Shown in pieces: positions 1 to 9,502 of a DNA stretch of 64,000 nucleotides (position 1 is its first letter; each line of letters starts with the position of its first letter). The notes under the pieces were generated by a model. That model did not search any database. It had not been told where the DNA came from and saw only the letters and a program-made list of their open reading frames with translations. Position numbers and translations under genes: made by a program. The DNA is from Prostheceraeus crozeri (Eukaryota > Platyhelminthes > Polycladida > Euryleptidae), in assembly GCA_907163375.1 (NCBI GenBank), contig CAJQUW010011266.1, positions 124,001 to 188,000 of the forward strand, in the 5' to 3' direction.

Positions 1-620
1 TAGAGTTGTTAATTTGAACATGAATGGCAAAGTGTGAGGATTGAAACGTTGAGGATTGCTGTAATTGTGTTGAGGATGAGTACGCAGATGTTCTAATTGT
101 ATTGAGGATGAATACATCATGTTCTAATTGTGTTGAGGATGAGTACGTAATGTTCTAATTGTGTTGAGGATGAGTACGCAGATGTTCTAATTGTATTGAG
201 GATGAATACATAATGTTCTAATTGTGTTGAGGATGAGTACGCAGATGTTCTAATTGTATTGAGGATGAATACATAATGTTGTAATTGTGTTGAGGATGAG
301 TACGCAGATGTTCTAATTGTATTGAGGATGAATACATCATGTTCTAATTGTGTTGAGGATGAGTACGTAATGTTCTAATTGTGTTGAGGATGAGTACGCA
401 GATGTTCTAATGCTGAACTTGTTATTTTTTTTGAATGATTATGTTGAAGGCTATCTATCTATCTATATATATATATCTATATATCTATACATATATATAT
501 ATATATATTATTATTATCATTATGGTTTGTGTTCGATTGAGACAATTGTGACCATTGTGACCATTGTGACCATTGTGACCATTGAATCCTTCATTTCTAT
601 TTTGTGTTCTTTTGTCAAAT
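1..620 (+). repeat. Left terminal inverted repeat of Polinton A (partial)
   Basis: Reverse complement of 20602-21209. It holds a minisatellite (about 50-410) of alternating units reading GTTGAGGATGAGTACG and ATTGAGGATGAATACA, each followed by ATGTTCTAATT. After that come an AT-rich microsatellite (about 450-510) and four copies of GACCATTGT (about 548-582). Homology to the right arm stops at 620. The arms differ mainly in microsatellite and GACCATTGT copy number. Confidence 0.93.
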
Positions 621-642
621 TTCTATCACACTGTATATATAT

Positions 643-1176
643 ATGATGAATGGTCGTCCAACATCATGGATTGTTGCAAGAGATCTTGGTTTTTCATTGC
701 GAGCTATAAAAATAGTTACAAACTTAAATGAAACCATCCGAGCTGGTGAACTAATTGAGCGGTTAATGGATTTACTTGAAAGTACTACAAGACTAAATTT
801 AGATCACAGTTGGATAGAAGATTTTTCGCCATCAAATTATAATGAGATACCTGAATTTAAGACAGCAATTTTGAAGCAGCGAGACGTGACTGGGAGATCA
901 GAAGAGAGACATTCGTCAAAAATTATATCTCCAAGTTTTTCGGCAGACCGTAGAATTCATTTGGATGAGAGGCGAAAATTGGAAAATGAGACATTTAAAT
1001 TGCTGTGCGAAGTGAACTGTGTTGAATGCTTTGAACGACCAAGGTCCATTCTCTTGGTCCCATGTGAACACTTTGTTTTATGTTCTCATTGTTATGATAA
1101 ACAGAATAATTATATAAAGAAATGTCCTCTTTGTCAAGGGTTTGTAACATCATATACGAATGTGTATAGATCATGA
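643..1176 (+). CDS. IAP-like UBA plus RING-finger protein
   Basis: A 177-residue protein. The C-terminal 45 residues form a C3HC4 RING with IAP-type spacing: CVEC, then PCEH, LCSHC and CPLC. The N-terminal part (about residues 8-45, with ARDLGF and LIERLMDLLE) resembles the UBA domain that precedes the RING in inhibitor-of-apoptosis proteins. No BIR domain is present. IAP RINGs act as ubiquitin E3 ligases in cell-death control, so a role in blocking host apoptosis or in ubiquitin signalling is plausible but inferred. The ATG at 643 is chosen because upstream in-frame codons lie in the TIR. It is the first gene inside the left TIR. RING assignment is firm; the UBA match is weaker. Confidence 0.72.
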   Translation: MMNGRPTSWIVARDLGFSLRAIKIVTNLNETIRAGELIERLMDLLESTTRLNLDHSWIEDFSPSNYNEIPEFKTAILKQRDVTGRSEERHSSKIISPSFSADRRIHLDERRKLENETFKLLCEVNCVECFERPRSILLVPCEHFVLCSHCYDKQNNYIKKCPLCQGFVTSYTNVYRS

Positions 1177-1284
1177 TGACTCATCAAGCTCGCTTTTCAT
1201 TGGTCATTAATGCTTTAGCCTTGCTATAAGAGAGATAATGGTTCTCGTTTCACTCATTCATTCATTCATTGAACAAGATTGAGC

Positions 1285-1899
1285 ATGACCTTCAGCAGCT
1301 ATATCCCTGTAGCACTTGTTCATCAAGGCAAGAAATTCAAAGGATTTATACTTTATTGTAGTGACGACGTAACAGGTTACAAAGCTGACTTAGTAGATTT
1401 GATGGAGGACATTGTAAAATTCTTCAAGTGTGAAGACAACGTTGAGGTGCAGAAAATCCTAATGAAAGCATTGATTGAAGTGCTGACAAGAGTGACCAAA
1501 GTTTGGCTTGAAGAAGTGTTCCAACCACTAAGTGGAACTGAGACAATTCCTGCTCATTCTCGCTGTTATTGCTATAACAGAACGCGATATTTTAACACAT
1601 GCCTGCATGACCTGATAACGTTCAGCCATTATGAAGAAGATGGTGTAAAATTGAAAGTTGACGACGTATTTGCTGGTCCACCATCCGTCAGCATCAACGT
1701 GGCGGCGCTGGACCGAGATGACACTGCTAAGTTTCGAGCATACTATGCGAATCTTCTGCGTTTGTACGCCCAAATGTCATGTTGTAGGTGTTGTCCCCTC
1801 TCGATGGACTTAATGAGTGATCTTAAACAGTTGATAATTGCAACGAAACAAACCTTAAGTGACATTGATGACTATAAACTACCATCTGTCAATGTTTGA
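1285..1899 (+). CDS. Hypothetical Polinton protein, about 204 aa
   Basis: A 204-residue protein that I do not recognise. The first ATG in frame is at 1285. It is Cys-rich toward the C-terminus (SCCRCC) with helical-looking Leu/Ile-rich ends. A stretch reading KVDDVFAGPP may correspond to NLIIDDISLPP in the hypothetical protein at 59487-60140 of Polinton B, which also sits beside a RING gene. That pairing is tentative. An inverted CCAAT (about 1198-1203) and TATAAG (about 1225) precede the gene. Function unknown. Confidence 0.6.
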   Translation: MTFSSYIPVALVHQGKKFKGFILYCSDDVTGYKADLVDLMEDIVKFFKCEDNVEVQKILMKALIEVLTRVTKVWLEEVFQPLSGTETIPAHSRCYCYNRTRYFNTCLHDLITFSHYEEDGVKLKVDDVFAGPPSVSINVAALDRDDTAKFRAYYANLLRLYAQMSCCRCCPLSMDLMSDLKQLIIATKQTLSDIDDYKLPSVNV

Positions 1900-2028
1900 A
1901 GTGACATTGTGTATTACATGTATGTATTGAGCAACAATGCTATTTGTAGTTTGAATTATCATCATTGTATGTATTAAGCAATAATGTTATTCGCTTTCTT
2001 CTCATTCATTGTCGTAAAAAGAAGAAAT

Positions 2029-2424
2029 ATGGTTGTACAAGGAAAACGACGGTCTTTTCCCCGAAAGAAACGGTCATTTAAACCTTCAAGTCAGTTTAAG
2101 AAGGCATTGCGGAAATTGAATAGAATACATAATAATCGGAGGAAGTGTGAATTAATTCAAAATTCAAGTGATGACTTCATACGTGATTTGGCCTTTACAA
2201 TTCACAAGTGTCTTCCAATATACAAGCCTTTATTGAATCCTAGGTCTGTCAAAAACATTCGCAAATTTTCGAATCCTAGGGGTAGTGATAAAGTCAGGAG
2301 AAATATGATTCAACATGGAGGTGGTGGCTTTATGGATATGCTAAATGACATCAGTAATAGTATTTCCAAAGTGCTGGACAGTCCTCTAGGAAGAATTATT
2401 ACAGGTGTTGCACTGCTGGCATAG
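2029..2424 (+). CDS. Basic core-like virion protein
   Basis: A 131-residue basic protein. The N-terminal half is rich in Arg/Lys (KRRSFPRKKRSFK). The C-terminus has a Gly-rich patch (QHGGGGFMDML) followed by a hydrophobic helix. The same layout, basic body, QKGGF motif and hydrophobic tail, is seen at 58382-58747 in Polinton B, so this is a shared family. By composition it resembles condensing core proteins of adenovirus type, an analogy only. The ATG at 2029 is preferred over 1984 because the extra N-terminus is hydrophobic and absent from the Polinton B copy. Confidence 0.65.
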   Translation: MVVQGKRRSFPRKKRSFKPSSQFKKALRKLNRIHNNRRKCELIQNSSDDFIRDLAFTIHKCLPIYKPLLNPRSVKNIRKFSNPRGSDKVRRNMIQHGGGGFMDMLNDISNSISKVLDSPLGRIITGVALLA

Positions 2425-2481
2425 AGCCAACAAATCAGAAGTCGACACGTCATCGATTACTCATCGACATTGATTGAAGTC

Positions 2482-2489
2482 TATATAAG
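2482..2489 (+). promoter_or_regulatory. TATA box TATATAAG
   Basis: The 8-mer TATATAAG lies 66 bases before the ATG at 2556. The same 8-mer precedes polB (15091-15098, other strand) and the gene at 20150 (20095-20102). Confidence 0.6.
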
Positions 2490-2555
2490 ATAGGCGTGCG
2501 AGCTTTCAGTAGTCATTTTCAAGTGATCATCCGTCAGTGTGAGTACAACAGCAAA

Positions 2556-3329
2556 ATGTCTCTTAAAATGCACATAATTAAGGAAGAGGGCGTCGCTGTT
2601 GATCGCGATCTCTTGAAATTTAGACCAACGCGTAAGGTTCAAGGAATTGGAAACACGTTTTATTTTCAAACGCTTAATTATGGTGATGATGGATTATATT
2701 TACAAGTTCCATTTTTTCATAGCAATGGGATGTCATCATCTAGCTACAGCAATCTAAGACAAATGCGAGTCACATTTCCTAAATGGCAGCAAACTATACT
2801 AAAAATGATTGATTCATTCGCAAAGGAATGTGTCGAACTACCTGACAGTGCTCCGGTACATTGGAAGAAGAAGTTGGATGAAGGGAGTGGATTCAAAGAT
2901 CTACCTGAGTTTGATACTCTCTTCTTAAAATTATCTGACCATTTCCAAGCGTTTGATGTGCTGTCAAACCCAATGGATTGTGATGATCTCAAGCGTGGGC
3001 GATACATGGGCTTGGTACACGTTACTGGACTTTACATTGGCGCTCATGGTTCAACTGGTAAATTGGCTTCTCTTCAGATGAAGGTTCTACAATTGGTTTA
3101 TGAACCATTACCAATTGACAAGTGCTTAATTCATATTGAAGACATTGCTACACCAAGTGAGCCGAAAGAATCAAACGATGGAAAAGAAGCCAATGAGGTT
3201 GATGAAAGCAAGAAAAGGACGCGCAGATCGAGGGACAGCATGAAGCTAAAACTGAAGCGACAGGATGCACAACCTGACTTGAAGAGTTCCTTCGATTCTA
3301 CCCTCGATGAAGACACTCAAATGTGGTAA
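2556..3329 (+). CDS. Putative SSB-like protein (shared Polinton family)
   Basis: A 257-residue protein starting at the ATG after the TATA box. It is homologous to the gene at 60353-61127 of Polinton B. The clearest shared block is GLYIGAHGSTGKLASLQM here and GLYYGRHKDNKIASLSM there, and the N-terminal halves also align (YGDDGLYLQV with YDDHSVVLQT). The tail after about residue 205 is acidic then basic and of low complexity. A beta-rich body ending in such a Gly/Ser/Leu strand motif recalls single-strand DNA-binding proteins of large DNA viruses. That functional reading is inference. A polyadenylation signal AATAAA follows at about 3353. Confidence 0.6.
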   Translation: MSLKMHIIKEEGVAVDRDLLKFRPTRKVQGIGNTFYFQTLNYGDDGLYLQVPFFHSNGMSSSSYSNLRQMRVTFPKWQQTILKMIDSFAKECVELPDSAPVHWKKKLDEGSGFKDLPEFDTLFLKLSDHFQAFDVLSNPMDCDDLKRGRYMGLVHVTGLYIGAHGSTGKLASLQMKVLQLVYEPLPIDKCLIHIEDIATPSEPKESNDGKEANEVDESKKRTRRSRDSMKLKLKRQDAQPDLKSSFDSTLDEDTQMW

Positions 3330-3421
3330 ATTAAAACAACTGTTATCGTTTCAATAAAACTTGTTTGGAAATAATTTACATGTTTTAAGTTCTAACTAAG
3401 CAAAATAATGGGTGTTAGTAA

Positions 3422-4087
3422 ATGATGATGATGATATTGAATGACTCTGAAATGACAGATTTTCGACTATTCACTGACCGTACAATGTGTGTGGCCGGAC
3501 CAAGTCAGTCTGGTAAAACAACTTTTGTAACTCAGCTACTGCAATACAGAGATGAGATGTTTAATAAGAAAATAAAACAGGTTAAATGGTACTACGGTAT
3601 TTTTCAACCAGATCTGCATTCTGCACTCCGACAGCAGGGATACCAAGTAAAACAGGGGCTACCACCAACTGAGGATATCCGAGCAGGTGATTTGATCGTG
3701 TTGGATGATCTACTTCGAGAAAGCAAATCTTCAAAAGATGTAACCGAAATGTTTATTCAAACAGCACACCATAGGCAAGCTTTTATCATCTACATCACTC
3801 AAAATATCTTTGATGGAGGAAAAGAGCAGAGAACTAGAAGCCTTAATACACACTATTTGGTGGTTTTCAAGAATCCAAGAGATAGTAGTCAGATACATCA
3901 TTTGAGTCGACAAATATTACCTCAGCAGCCTAAAACTATTTCGAAAATATATGATGAAGTGACGAAGAAGCCACATGGCTACCTCTTCATTGATTTAACG
4001 CAAGAATGCCCAGAGCGATTTCGATTTCGAACTAATATTATACCAAACTCTGGAGATGCAATGATAGTATTCACTGTCAACAGTTAA
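3422..4087 (+). CDS. atp: A32-like (FtsK/HerA) genome-packaging ATPase
   Basis: A 221-residue P-loop ATPase. The Walker A motif GPSQSGKTT is at residues 26-34, Walker B LIVLDD at about 91-96, and a sensor-type YITQN at about 124-128. The C-terminal PHGYLFIDLTQECP block is shared with the Polinton B copy (57733-58398). This family pumps DNA into capsids of Polinton-like and related viruses. The start is uncertain because it opens with four Met codons and has another Met at residue 11. It is followed after 64 bases by the next + strand gene. Confidence 0.93.
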   Translation: MMMMILNDSEMTDFRLFTDRTMCVAGPSQSGKTTFVTQLLQYRDEMFNKKIKQVKWYYGIFQPDLHSALRQQGYQVKQGLPPTEDIRAGDLIVLDDLLRESKSSKDVTEMFIQTAHHRQAFIIYITQNIFDGGKEQRTRSLNTHYLVVFKNPRDSSQIHHLSRQILPQQPKTISKIYDEVTKKPHGYLFIDLTQECPERFRFRTNIIPNSGDAMIVFTVNS

Positions 4088-4151
4088 TTAATTGGACCAA
4101 TGACAGTTTTAGGCAATACATATGTGCTTCAGCTACTATGACATTTTCAAT

Positions 4152-4802
4152 ATGAGTTTTTCAAAAATGGTTGTCATTCCTCAAGAGGAATATCTACAGC
4201 TATCAATGACAAGAAATATTCAGGAAGCTAAAAATGTGGATCAGCCGGTTACAGATCAACTTAAGCAATTATCTCAACAGGATAGGGAAATTCAAAAGAT
4301 TGAGGATCCTTATCGACGAATGCAGTTACAGGCTGAGAATTTAGAGGAAAGACGACATATTAGGGAAAAGCTGCGCAAATTCATAACTCTTTCAACTCCT
4401 CGAGCATATCGCATGCGAGGTGAAATGTTGTTTGATTTTATTGATCCCCACGTAAAGTTCAATGAGCGAGGAGAAATAATAGAAGAAAACGGTGATGTAA
4501 TTAGGAACAGTCACATTGATGATCTTCTACAATATGCTGTGAGAGATGTAAGGCGAAAGCTGGGTGCTCCACAAGGATGGGAATACTTTCAAAAAGTGCT
4601 ATCTAATCACAATGTCCCCCATAATATAATCGGAGGACCAACTATAAATGAACTGAATAAAGGGTTGGCAACCGATTCTTCAAAAGGAAAAGTAGTTACC
4701 ACAGTCAAGCGAGAACCCATTGTTTCTCCTGCTACGTCTCCAACTCCGAAGAGAAGAGGGAGACGTTCAACACGAACACCGAAAAGTTATAGCAAATATT
4801 AG
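4152..4802 (+). CDS. Conserved Polinton protein of unknown function
   Basis: A 216-residue protein with N-terminus MSFSKMVVIPQEEYLQL. It has a charged, probably helical middle, the conserved segment PHVKFNERGEIIEENGDVI, and a basic Ser/Thr/Pro tail (SPTPKRRGRRS). The Polinton B copy (57044-57736) shares all of these and also sits between the ATPase and the integrase. The fixed position between the two suggests a virion or integration accessory protein, but no function is assigned. The ATG at 4152 is chosen to match the start of the Polinton B protein. Confidence 0.75.
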   Translation: MSFSKMVVIPQEEYLQLSMTRNIQEAKNVDQPVTDQLKQLSQQDREIQKIEDPYRRMQLQAENLEERRHIREKLRKFITLSTPRAYRMRGEMLFDFIDPHVKFNERGEIIEENGDVIRNSHIDDLLQYAVRDVRRKLGAPQGWEYFQKVLSNHNVPHNIIGGPTINELNKGLATDSSKGKVVTTVKREPIVSPATSPTPKRRGRRSTRTPKSYSKY

Positions 4803-4832
4803 GCAAATAACAGTGAAATTGCTTCCCATATC

Positions 4833-6057
4833 ATGTCTATGCAGAAAATTTGCTGCTGTTTGAAGTCTGCGCTCGATAGTAAAGGAGAAGAGGGTATAGA
4901 AGTTGATATCAATTGCGTTAGCAGTTGCTGTGCAAGTAATACTCGAGCGAGTCGCCAGAATAAGGAGGATGAGCGCAGCGGAAAAACTGAGACAAATCTA
5001 CTACGATATCAATCATCCCGCAAGCTTCAGTCGTCCGAGCGTTTTAGCCCGTGCAGCAGGTGTACGATTAGAGACAGTGAAGAAATGGTTGAAGAGTCAA
5101 CCAACCTACACGCTACACAAGGATGCGAGGAAGCGGTTTCCAACTAGGAGATATGTTGTCAATAATATTGACAGTCAATGGCAAGCAGATTTGGCTGATA
5201 TGCAGCAGATATCTCAATACAATGACGGTTACAAGTACATCCTAACCGTAATAGATATTTTATCACGATATGCTTGGGTTCGCGCCTTGAAATCCAAGAG
5301 AGAAGCAGAAGTTGAGGCGGCTTTTCAAAGTATTCTAAATGAAGGGAGGATCCCACAAAGAATACAAACAGATCAAGGAAAGGAATTCGAAAATTCCCAC
5401 GTTCGTGGTCTACTTGAGCGATATGACATTGAACTGTTCAGTGTTAAAAGTGCTTACAAAGCTGCGATGGTTGAGAGGTTCAATCGTACACTCAAGACAA
5501 AGATATGGCGGTATTTCAGTGCTACAAATACACATGTCTGGATAGATGATTTACAGAAGTTCGTGAGAAATTACAATGAGAGCTATCATCGGATTATAAA
5601 GATGCGTCCAATTGACGTCACTCGGGATAATGCTATGGATTTGTGGCTTCGTCTGTATGGCAAGGCACCAAAAGCAACTACCGATAAGAAGAAAATCAAC
5701 GTTGGTGATAGAGTTCGCATCTCTAAAGTGAAGTCTACATTCGAGAAGGGCTATCTACCGAATTGGACCGAAGAAGAATTCTTTGTTGATGAAGTAAATA
5801 AAAAATTTAAACCAACAATGTATAAGTTAATAGACTATCATGGTAATCCAATTGAAGGGAAATTCTACTCATATGAATTACAAGTGGTTGATCGGAGTGA
5901 AGAAGTGTATATGATAGATAGAATAGTTAAGAGGAAAGGACATGGTAATCATAGAAAATATCTCGTCAAATGGAAGGGATATCCTGACTCGTTCAACAGT
6001 TGGATAGCCCATCAAGACTTGAGAAATGTGGAAGTAGGAGACATTAGAAGCTTTTAA
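4833..6057 (+). CDS. int: Polinton integrase (DDE, chromodomain)
   Basis: Retroviral-type integrase. The parts in order are a Cys-rich N-terminal region, an HTH-like segment ending in TYTLHKDARK, an RNase H-fold catalytic core and a C-terminal chromodomain (YLVKWKGYPDSFNSW). The three acidic catalytic residues are visible in QWQADL, TDQGKEFE and MVERFN. The enzyme inserts the element and produces the 6-bp target duplication. The chromodomain may steer insertion to histone marks. This copy looks lightly broken. The Polinton B copy (55777-57042) shows the whole layout. Confidence 0.92.
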
Positions 6058-6071
6058 GCTAATATTGGTGA

Positions 6072-7685
6072 ATGACTACTGATCCCACATTATATCCAAT
6101 AATGTCGTCTGCTGAGTTCAACATCATTCTCCCGAGCAACAGCAATCCCAAGATATTTCCAGAGAACAAACCATCGGAGTATTCGGTTGAGTTTGCCAAG
6201 CCTCTTTATCTGAGTGGCCCTCACGAAGTCGCATTAACTGAAGTCACATATTACAATGATATTAGTTTGTTAACGAATAATTATTTTGAAACACACACGG
6301 AAGTACGTGAAAAGGATGATTGTTTTCGCCTATTTCAGAATGGTCTACATGGAACATGGGATTTTCATCATCTTACTTTACATCCTTTCTCACCATCGCT
6401 ACCGTCTGTCAAGAACATGATCAAAATTGAAAAGGCATATGCAACGTCTTCCTTCAATTCTACAGTTCCCACACTCAGCTTGCAAGATACGGAGAATGAA
6501 ATTGGTAAAATGTTCCGACGAATAAACGATCTCTTCACTCTCACTTTAAATAGATTCTTCAAGCCAGTTGTAAAAGGCTCAACTAAACTATTGAAAGAAG
6601 GGAGGAAGCATGTTCTGCTAATATTAGGTAGAGATTTGGCACACACTCTAGGGTTTCCCAGAACTACATTTTCATCTCTACATTGGTATAATGGACTTGG
6701 ATGGAAAGCTGAGAGAACAGTTAGTGATTTTCAATGTAGAATTGCACCGTTGTATGCACTACAGAAAAGGAGTGTCCGCGTCAAGGAAAAATTTGAAGTT
6801 ATTAAAAATATTGAAGACGTTGCAAGAAAGTTTCAAGGATCAGTGCCAGAAAGTTTAATGACTTGTGAATATAAGAAAGAGAAAGTAACTCTTTTTACTG
6901 CTGAAATGGAGGTAGAATTTCTTGTTTTCACTAAAAAGACACCTTTGGAAAAGTCTAATTCCGCTGTTATTGAATTCGGATCTGAAATTCAGAGACTATT
7001 CAAGCATCCTGATAGTCCACCGTGTTTGACAGAATTAAATGATACATATAAGATTCAGTTGAATTCCAATAAACTAAAGACAGCAACAAACGACGCATGG
7101 CACATCAATGTATATTCCGATAAAATACTGGCTGACGAATTGAGTACCTCAACTGAGCTAGTAAGGAGGGTCAATTTAAACGTTGAAGATCTAAACACAC
7201 CATCGGAAATTTGTACAAAACTGAATGAAAATGGTGCACACTACCTCAACGCAGATGAGTACTTCTTTTCATATGATCCCTTAAAGAAGCGAATGGTTTT
7301 AAAAGTAGGGAGAAATTATCTCATTAAGCTCGACAAGATGTTGGCAACAATTCTAGGGTTCTAAAAATTCACAATAAATGAAGGTACAACCATTGGTAAT
7401 TCAGCACCTTCATTAGAGAGAGACATCAGTAACTTATATATTTACTGCAATATTGTTGAGTATACTAGAGTTGGTGACATCGAGGCTCCATTGCTACGCA
7501 CATTTCCCCTATCATCCGTCCGGAAGCAGTTAATCAATCGTGAATTCATCAACAAAATGTATTTACCGATCAATCGAAGTGTTATCAATAGAATCGACAT
7601 TTCAATTCATGATGATCGGGGTGAAATTGTTCCATTCTATGGTGGTGTTACTGTGCTGACACTACATATTAAGAATCGAGACTAA
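6072..7685 (+). CDS. Penton-like minor capsid protein
   Basis: N-terminal signature LPSNSNPKIFPENKPSEY followed by YLSGPHEVALTEV. The same opening, LPSN, then NKPSDY, then LEGEWEVGV, is seen in the Polinton B gene at 52756-54222. The family is common in animal Polintons next to the F54H12.2-like capsid gene and is taken here as the penton or minor capsid component; I assign that role by position and family memory. The C-terminal part of the family (APLLRTFP, then VPFYGG) is recognisable near the 3' end of this span. The copy does not look whole. It lies 14 bases after the integrase. Confidence 0.68.
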
Positions 7686-7728
7686 GGCTTTACGCTATTG
7701 TGAAATTCTTCAGAATTCAAAATTTACA

Positions 7729-8205
7729 ATGACAGGCTTTTATAGCAGACCATCATATCAAAGCGGATATCCCGTATTTGCTGGAGGTAGGCGACAAGTA
7801 GGAGGAGGAATATTTGGTGCATTAAAGCGTGCATTACTTCCTGGACTTAAACGCTATGCCTTGCCAGTGATGAAACGCGTAGGAAACAGAGCTTTAGATT
7901 TTGGTGCAAATGTTGCTGCGGATGCACTCCAAGGAGCGGATATAGGAGAATCAATGAAAGTCCGTGCTCAGCAATCAGCTATTGATGAATTGGATGACCT
8001 AACAAAGTCGAGACGACCTGTTCGTAAGAGGCGCAACAAGACAAGACAAGTTGGATCCGGTCGAGTTACTAAGCAAAGACGAAGAGTTAGGAAATCTAGA
8101 TCGAAGCTTCCTGTGAAAAAGACAAGAAAGCGAAAGCGAAAGCGAAAGCGGAAATCGAAATCAGTTGGAAATAAGTCGAAACGAAGGAGATTAACGTATT
8201 TCTAA
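7729..8205 (+). CDS. pVI-like amphipathic/basic virion protein
   Basis: A 158-residue protein opening with FYSRPSYQSGYPVFAGG and RRQVGGG, followed by an amphipathic helical stretch (about residues 28-75) and a strongly basic tail with runs of KRKRKRK. The Polinton B homologue (55280-55735) has the same FYSRPSY and RRQRGG opening and basic tail. A Gly-Gly site after RRQ, then an amphipathic helix, recalls adenovirus membrane-lytic or core proteins that are cleaved by the viral protease; this is inference. It sits 10 bases before the capsid gene in both elements. Confidence 0.72.
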   Translation: MTGFYSRPSYQSGYPVFAGGRRQVGGGIFGALKRALLPGLKRYALPVMKRVGNRALDFGANVAADALQGADIGESMKVRAQQSAIDELDDLTKSRRPVRKRRNKTRQVGSGRVTKQRRRVRKSRSKLPVKKTRKRKRKRKRKSKSVGNKSKRRRLTYF

Positions 8206-8215
8206 ACTGAGCGAA

Positions 8216-9502
8216 ATGCAATCGACTATCAATTCAGCTTTGTGCTTTTTTGATACATCACCCCAGCAAACTGACATAATTTCGTCGAGAATTGTTGACT
8301 ATTTTCCCTCAACAAATATTGTGGGTAATGACATACCTATTCAGTTTGATGTTACTGCTAATGCTGACGACTACATCGACTGTCAGTCTATTGACTTGGA
8401 ATTGTGTGTACAAATTAAAAAAACTGATGGTACTAACATTGATTCTAAGGACAAAGTGGGGTTGATTAATCTCCCAATTGCCAGTCTCTTCTCAGATGTC
8501 ACTTTATCACTAAATAATAAGCAGATTGAAGGAGGAGATTCATCATATCCATATGGAGCTTACTTATATACATTGACTCAGTTTCAAAACCAGGCCAAAC
8601 AAACGCACTTACAAGCTGCTGGTTGGTTTACAGATCAGTCTGGTAAGTTCGATGATTTCGCTAATAATGGTTTGAAAAAGCGTGTGGAATTAACTGCTGA
8701 TTCAGCTGAACTACATTTAAAAGGTCCTGTCTATCTTGATTTTTTCCGTCAATCGAGATACCTCCTATCTCAAGTACAAATGCGATTGACATTTGTTCGT
8801 GCTAAATCAAAATTTGCTTTGATGTCATTTGGACCTGCTGCATCCTATGATGTACACATAACGGAAGCTGTCCTCAATGTAGGGCGAGTAAAAATGAATC
8901 CCACAGTCATCAATCAACATGCTGTAGGACTGAAGAACCACAATGCTATATATCCAGTCAATCATAGTGTACTAACCACTTTTACGATTCTGGCGACTAC
9001 CTCATCTTTTGATTATCCCAACCTCTTTCCAATTGCCCTACCGAAGGCGGTGTACATCGCGTTTGTAGAAAATGAATCATTTTGTGGTAACTTTCAGAAG
9101 AATCCGTTTCATTTTCAACATTTTGGTATCACGAAACTCGGTCTATTCGCAGATGGCAATTCAGTTGCTTGTAAGGCCTATCAACCGAATTTTAAGGAAA
9201 ACAATTTTGTTCGCGAATATCGCTCTACCTTCATGGCACTAGACATGTTCAACACTGACGATTCAAATGGTATTACGATGGATATGTATAAGAATGGCTA
9301 CTTCTATATATTATACAACCTCAAAGCAGATTGTGATATAACTGGGGAAAACGTGGATGTTACAAAAGCTGGTAACCTTCGATTGGAACTCACATTTGCG
9401 GATCCTTTGAAAGTTCCTGTAACCGGTTTACTTTACGCAATCTATGACAGCAGCATTGAAATTACTAGATTGAGAGACGTCTTGGCCAACTATCAGAGAT
9501 GA
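8216..9502 (+). CDS. mcp: Major capsid protein, double jelly-roll (F54H12.2-like)
   Basis: A 428-residue protein of the family often annotated F54H12.2-like in animal genomes, which are Polinton major capsid proteins. Characteristic parts are the N-terminal DTSPQQTDIISSRIVDYFP, the strand block DDYIDCQSIDLEL, the GLINLPIASLFSDVTLSLN block and LDFFRQSRYLLSQVQMRL. The Polinton B homologue (54246-55277) aligns along its length. It would build the hexagonal capsomers of a virion-like particle. The stop codon overlaps the protease start by 4 bases (ATGA), pointing to coupled expression or a compact transcript. Confidence 0.88.
   Translation: MQSTINSALCFFDTSPQQTDIISSRIVDYFPSTNIVGNDIPIQFDVTANADDYIDCQSIDLELCVQIKKTDGTNIDSKDKVGLINLPIASLFSDVTLSLNNKQIEGGDSSYPYGAYLYTLTQFQNQAKQTHLQAAGWFTDQSGKFDDFANNGLKKRVELTADSAELHLKGPVYLDFFRQSRYLLSQVQMRLTFVRAKSKFALMSFGPAASYDVHITEAVLNVGRVKMNPTVINQHAVGLKNHNAIYPVNHSVLTTFTILATTSSFDYPNLFPIALPKAVYIAFVENESFCGNFQKNPFHFQHFGITKLGLFADGNSVACKAYQPNFKENNFVREYRSTFMALDMFNTDDSNGITMDMYKNGYFYILYNLKADCDITGENVDVTKAGNLRLELTFADPLKVPVTGLLYAIYDSSIEITRLRDVLANYQR

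Noticed and set aside
53-410. Regular repeats that might look like a CRISPR array
   Set aside because: Units are contiguous with no unique spacers, lie in a TIR and occur in inverted copy at the other end of the element.
410-646. 78-codon open frame in the left TIR
   Set aside because: It encodes only microsatellite (Tyr/Ile) repeats and is mirrored in the right TIR; low complexity.
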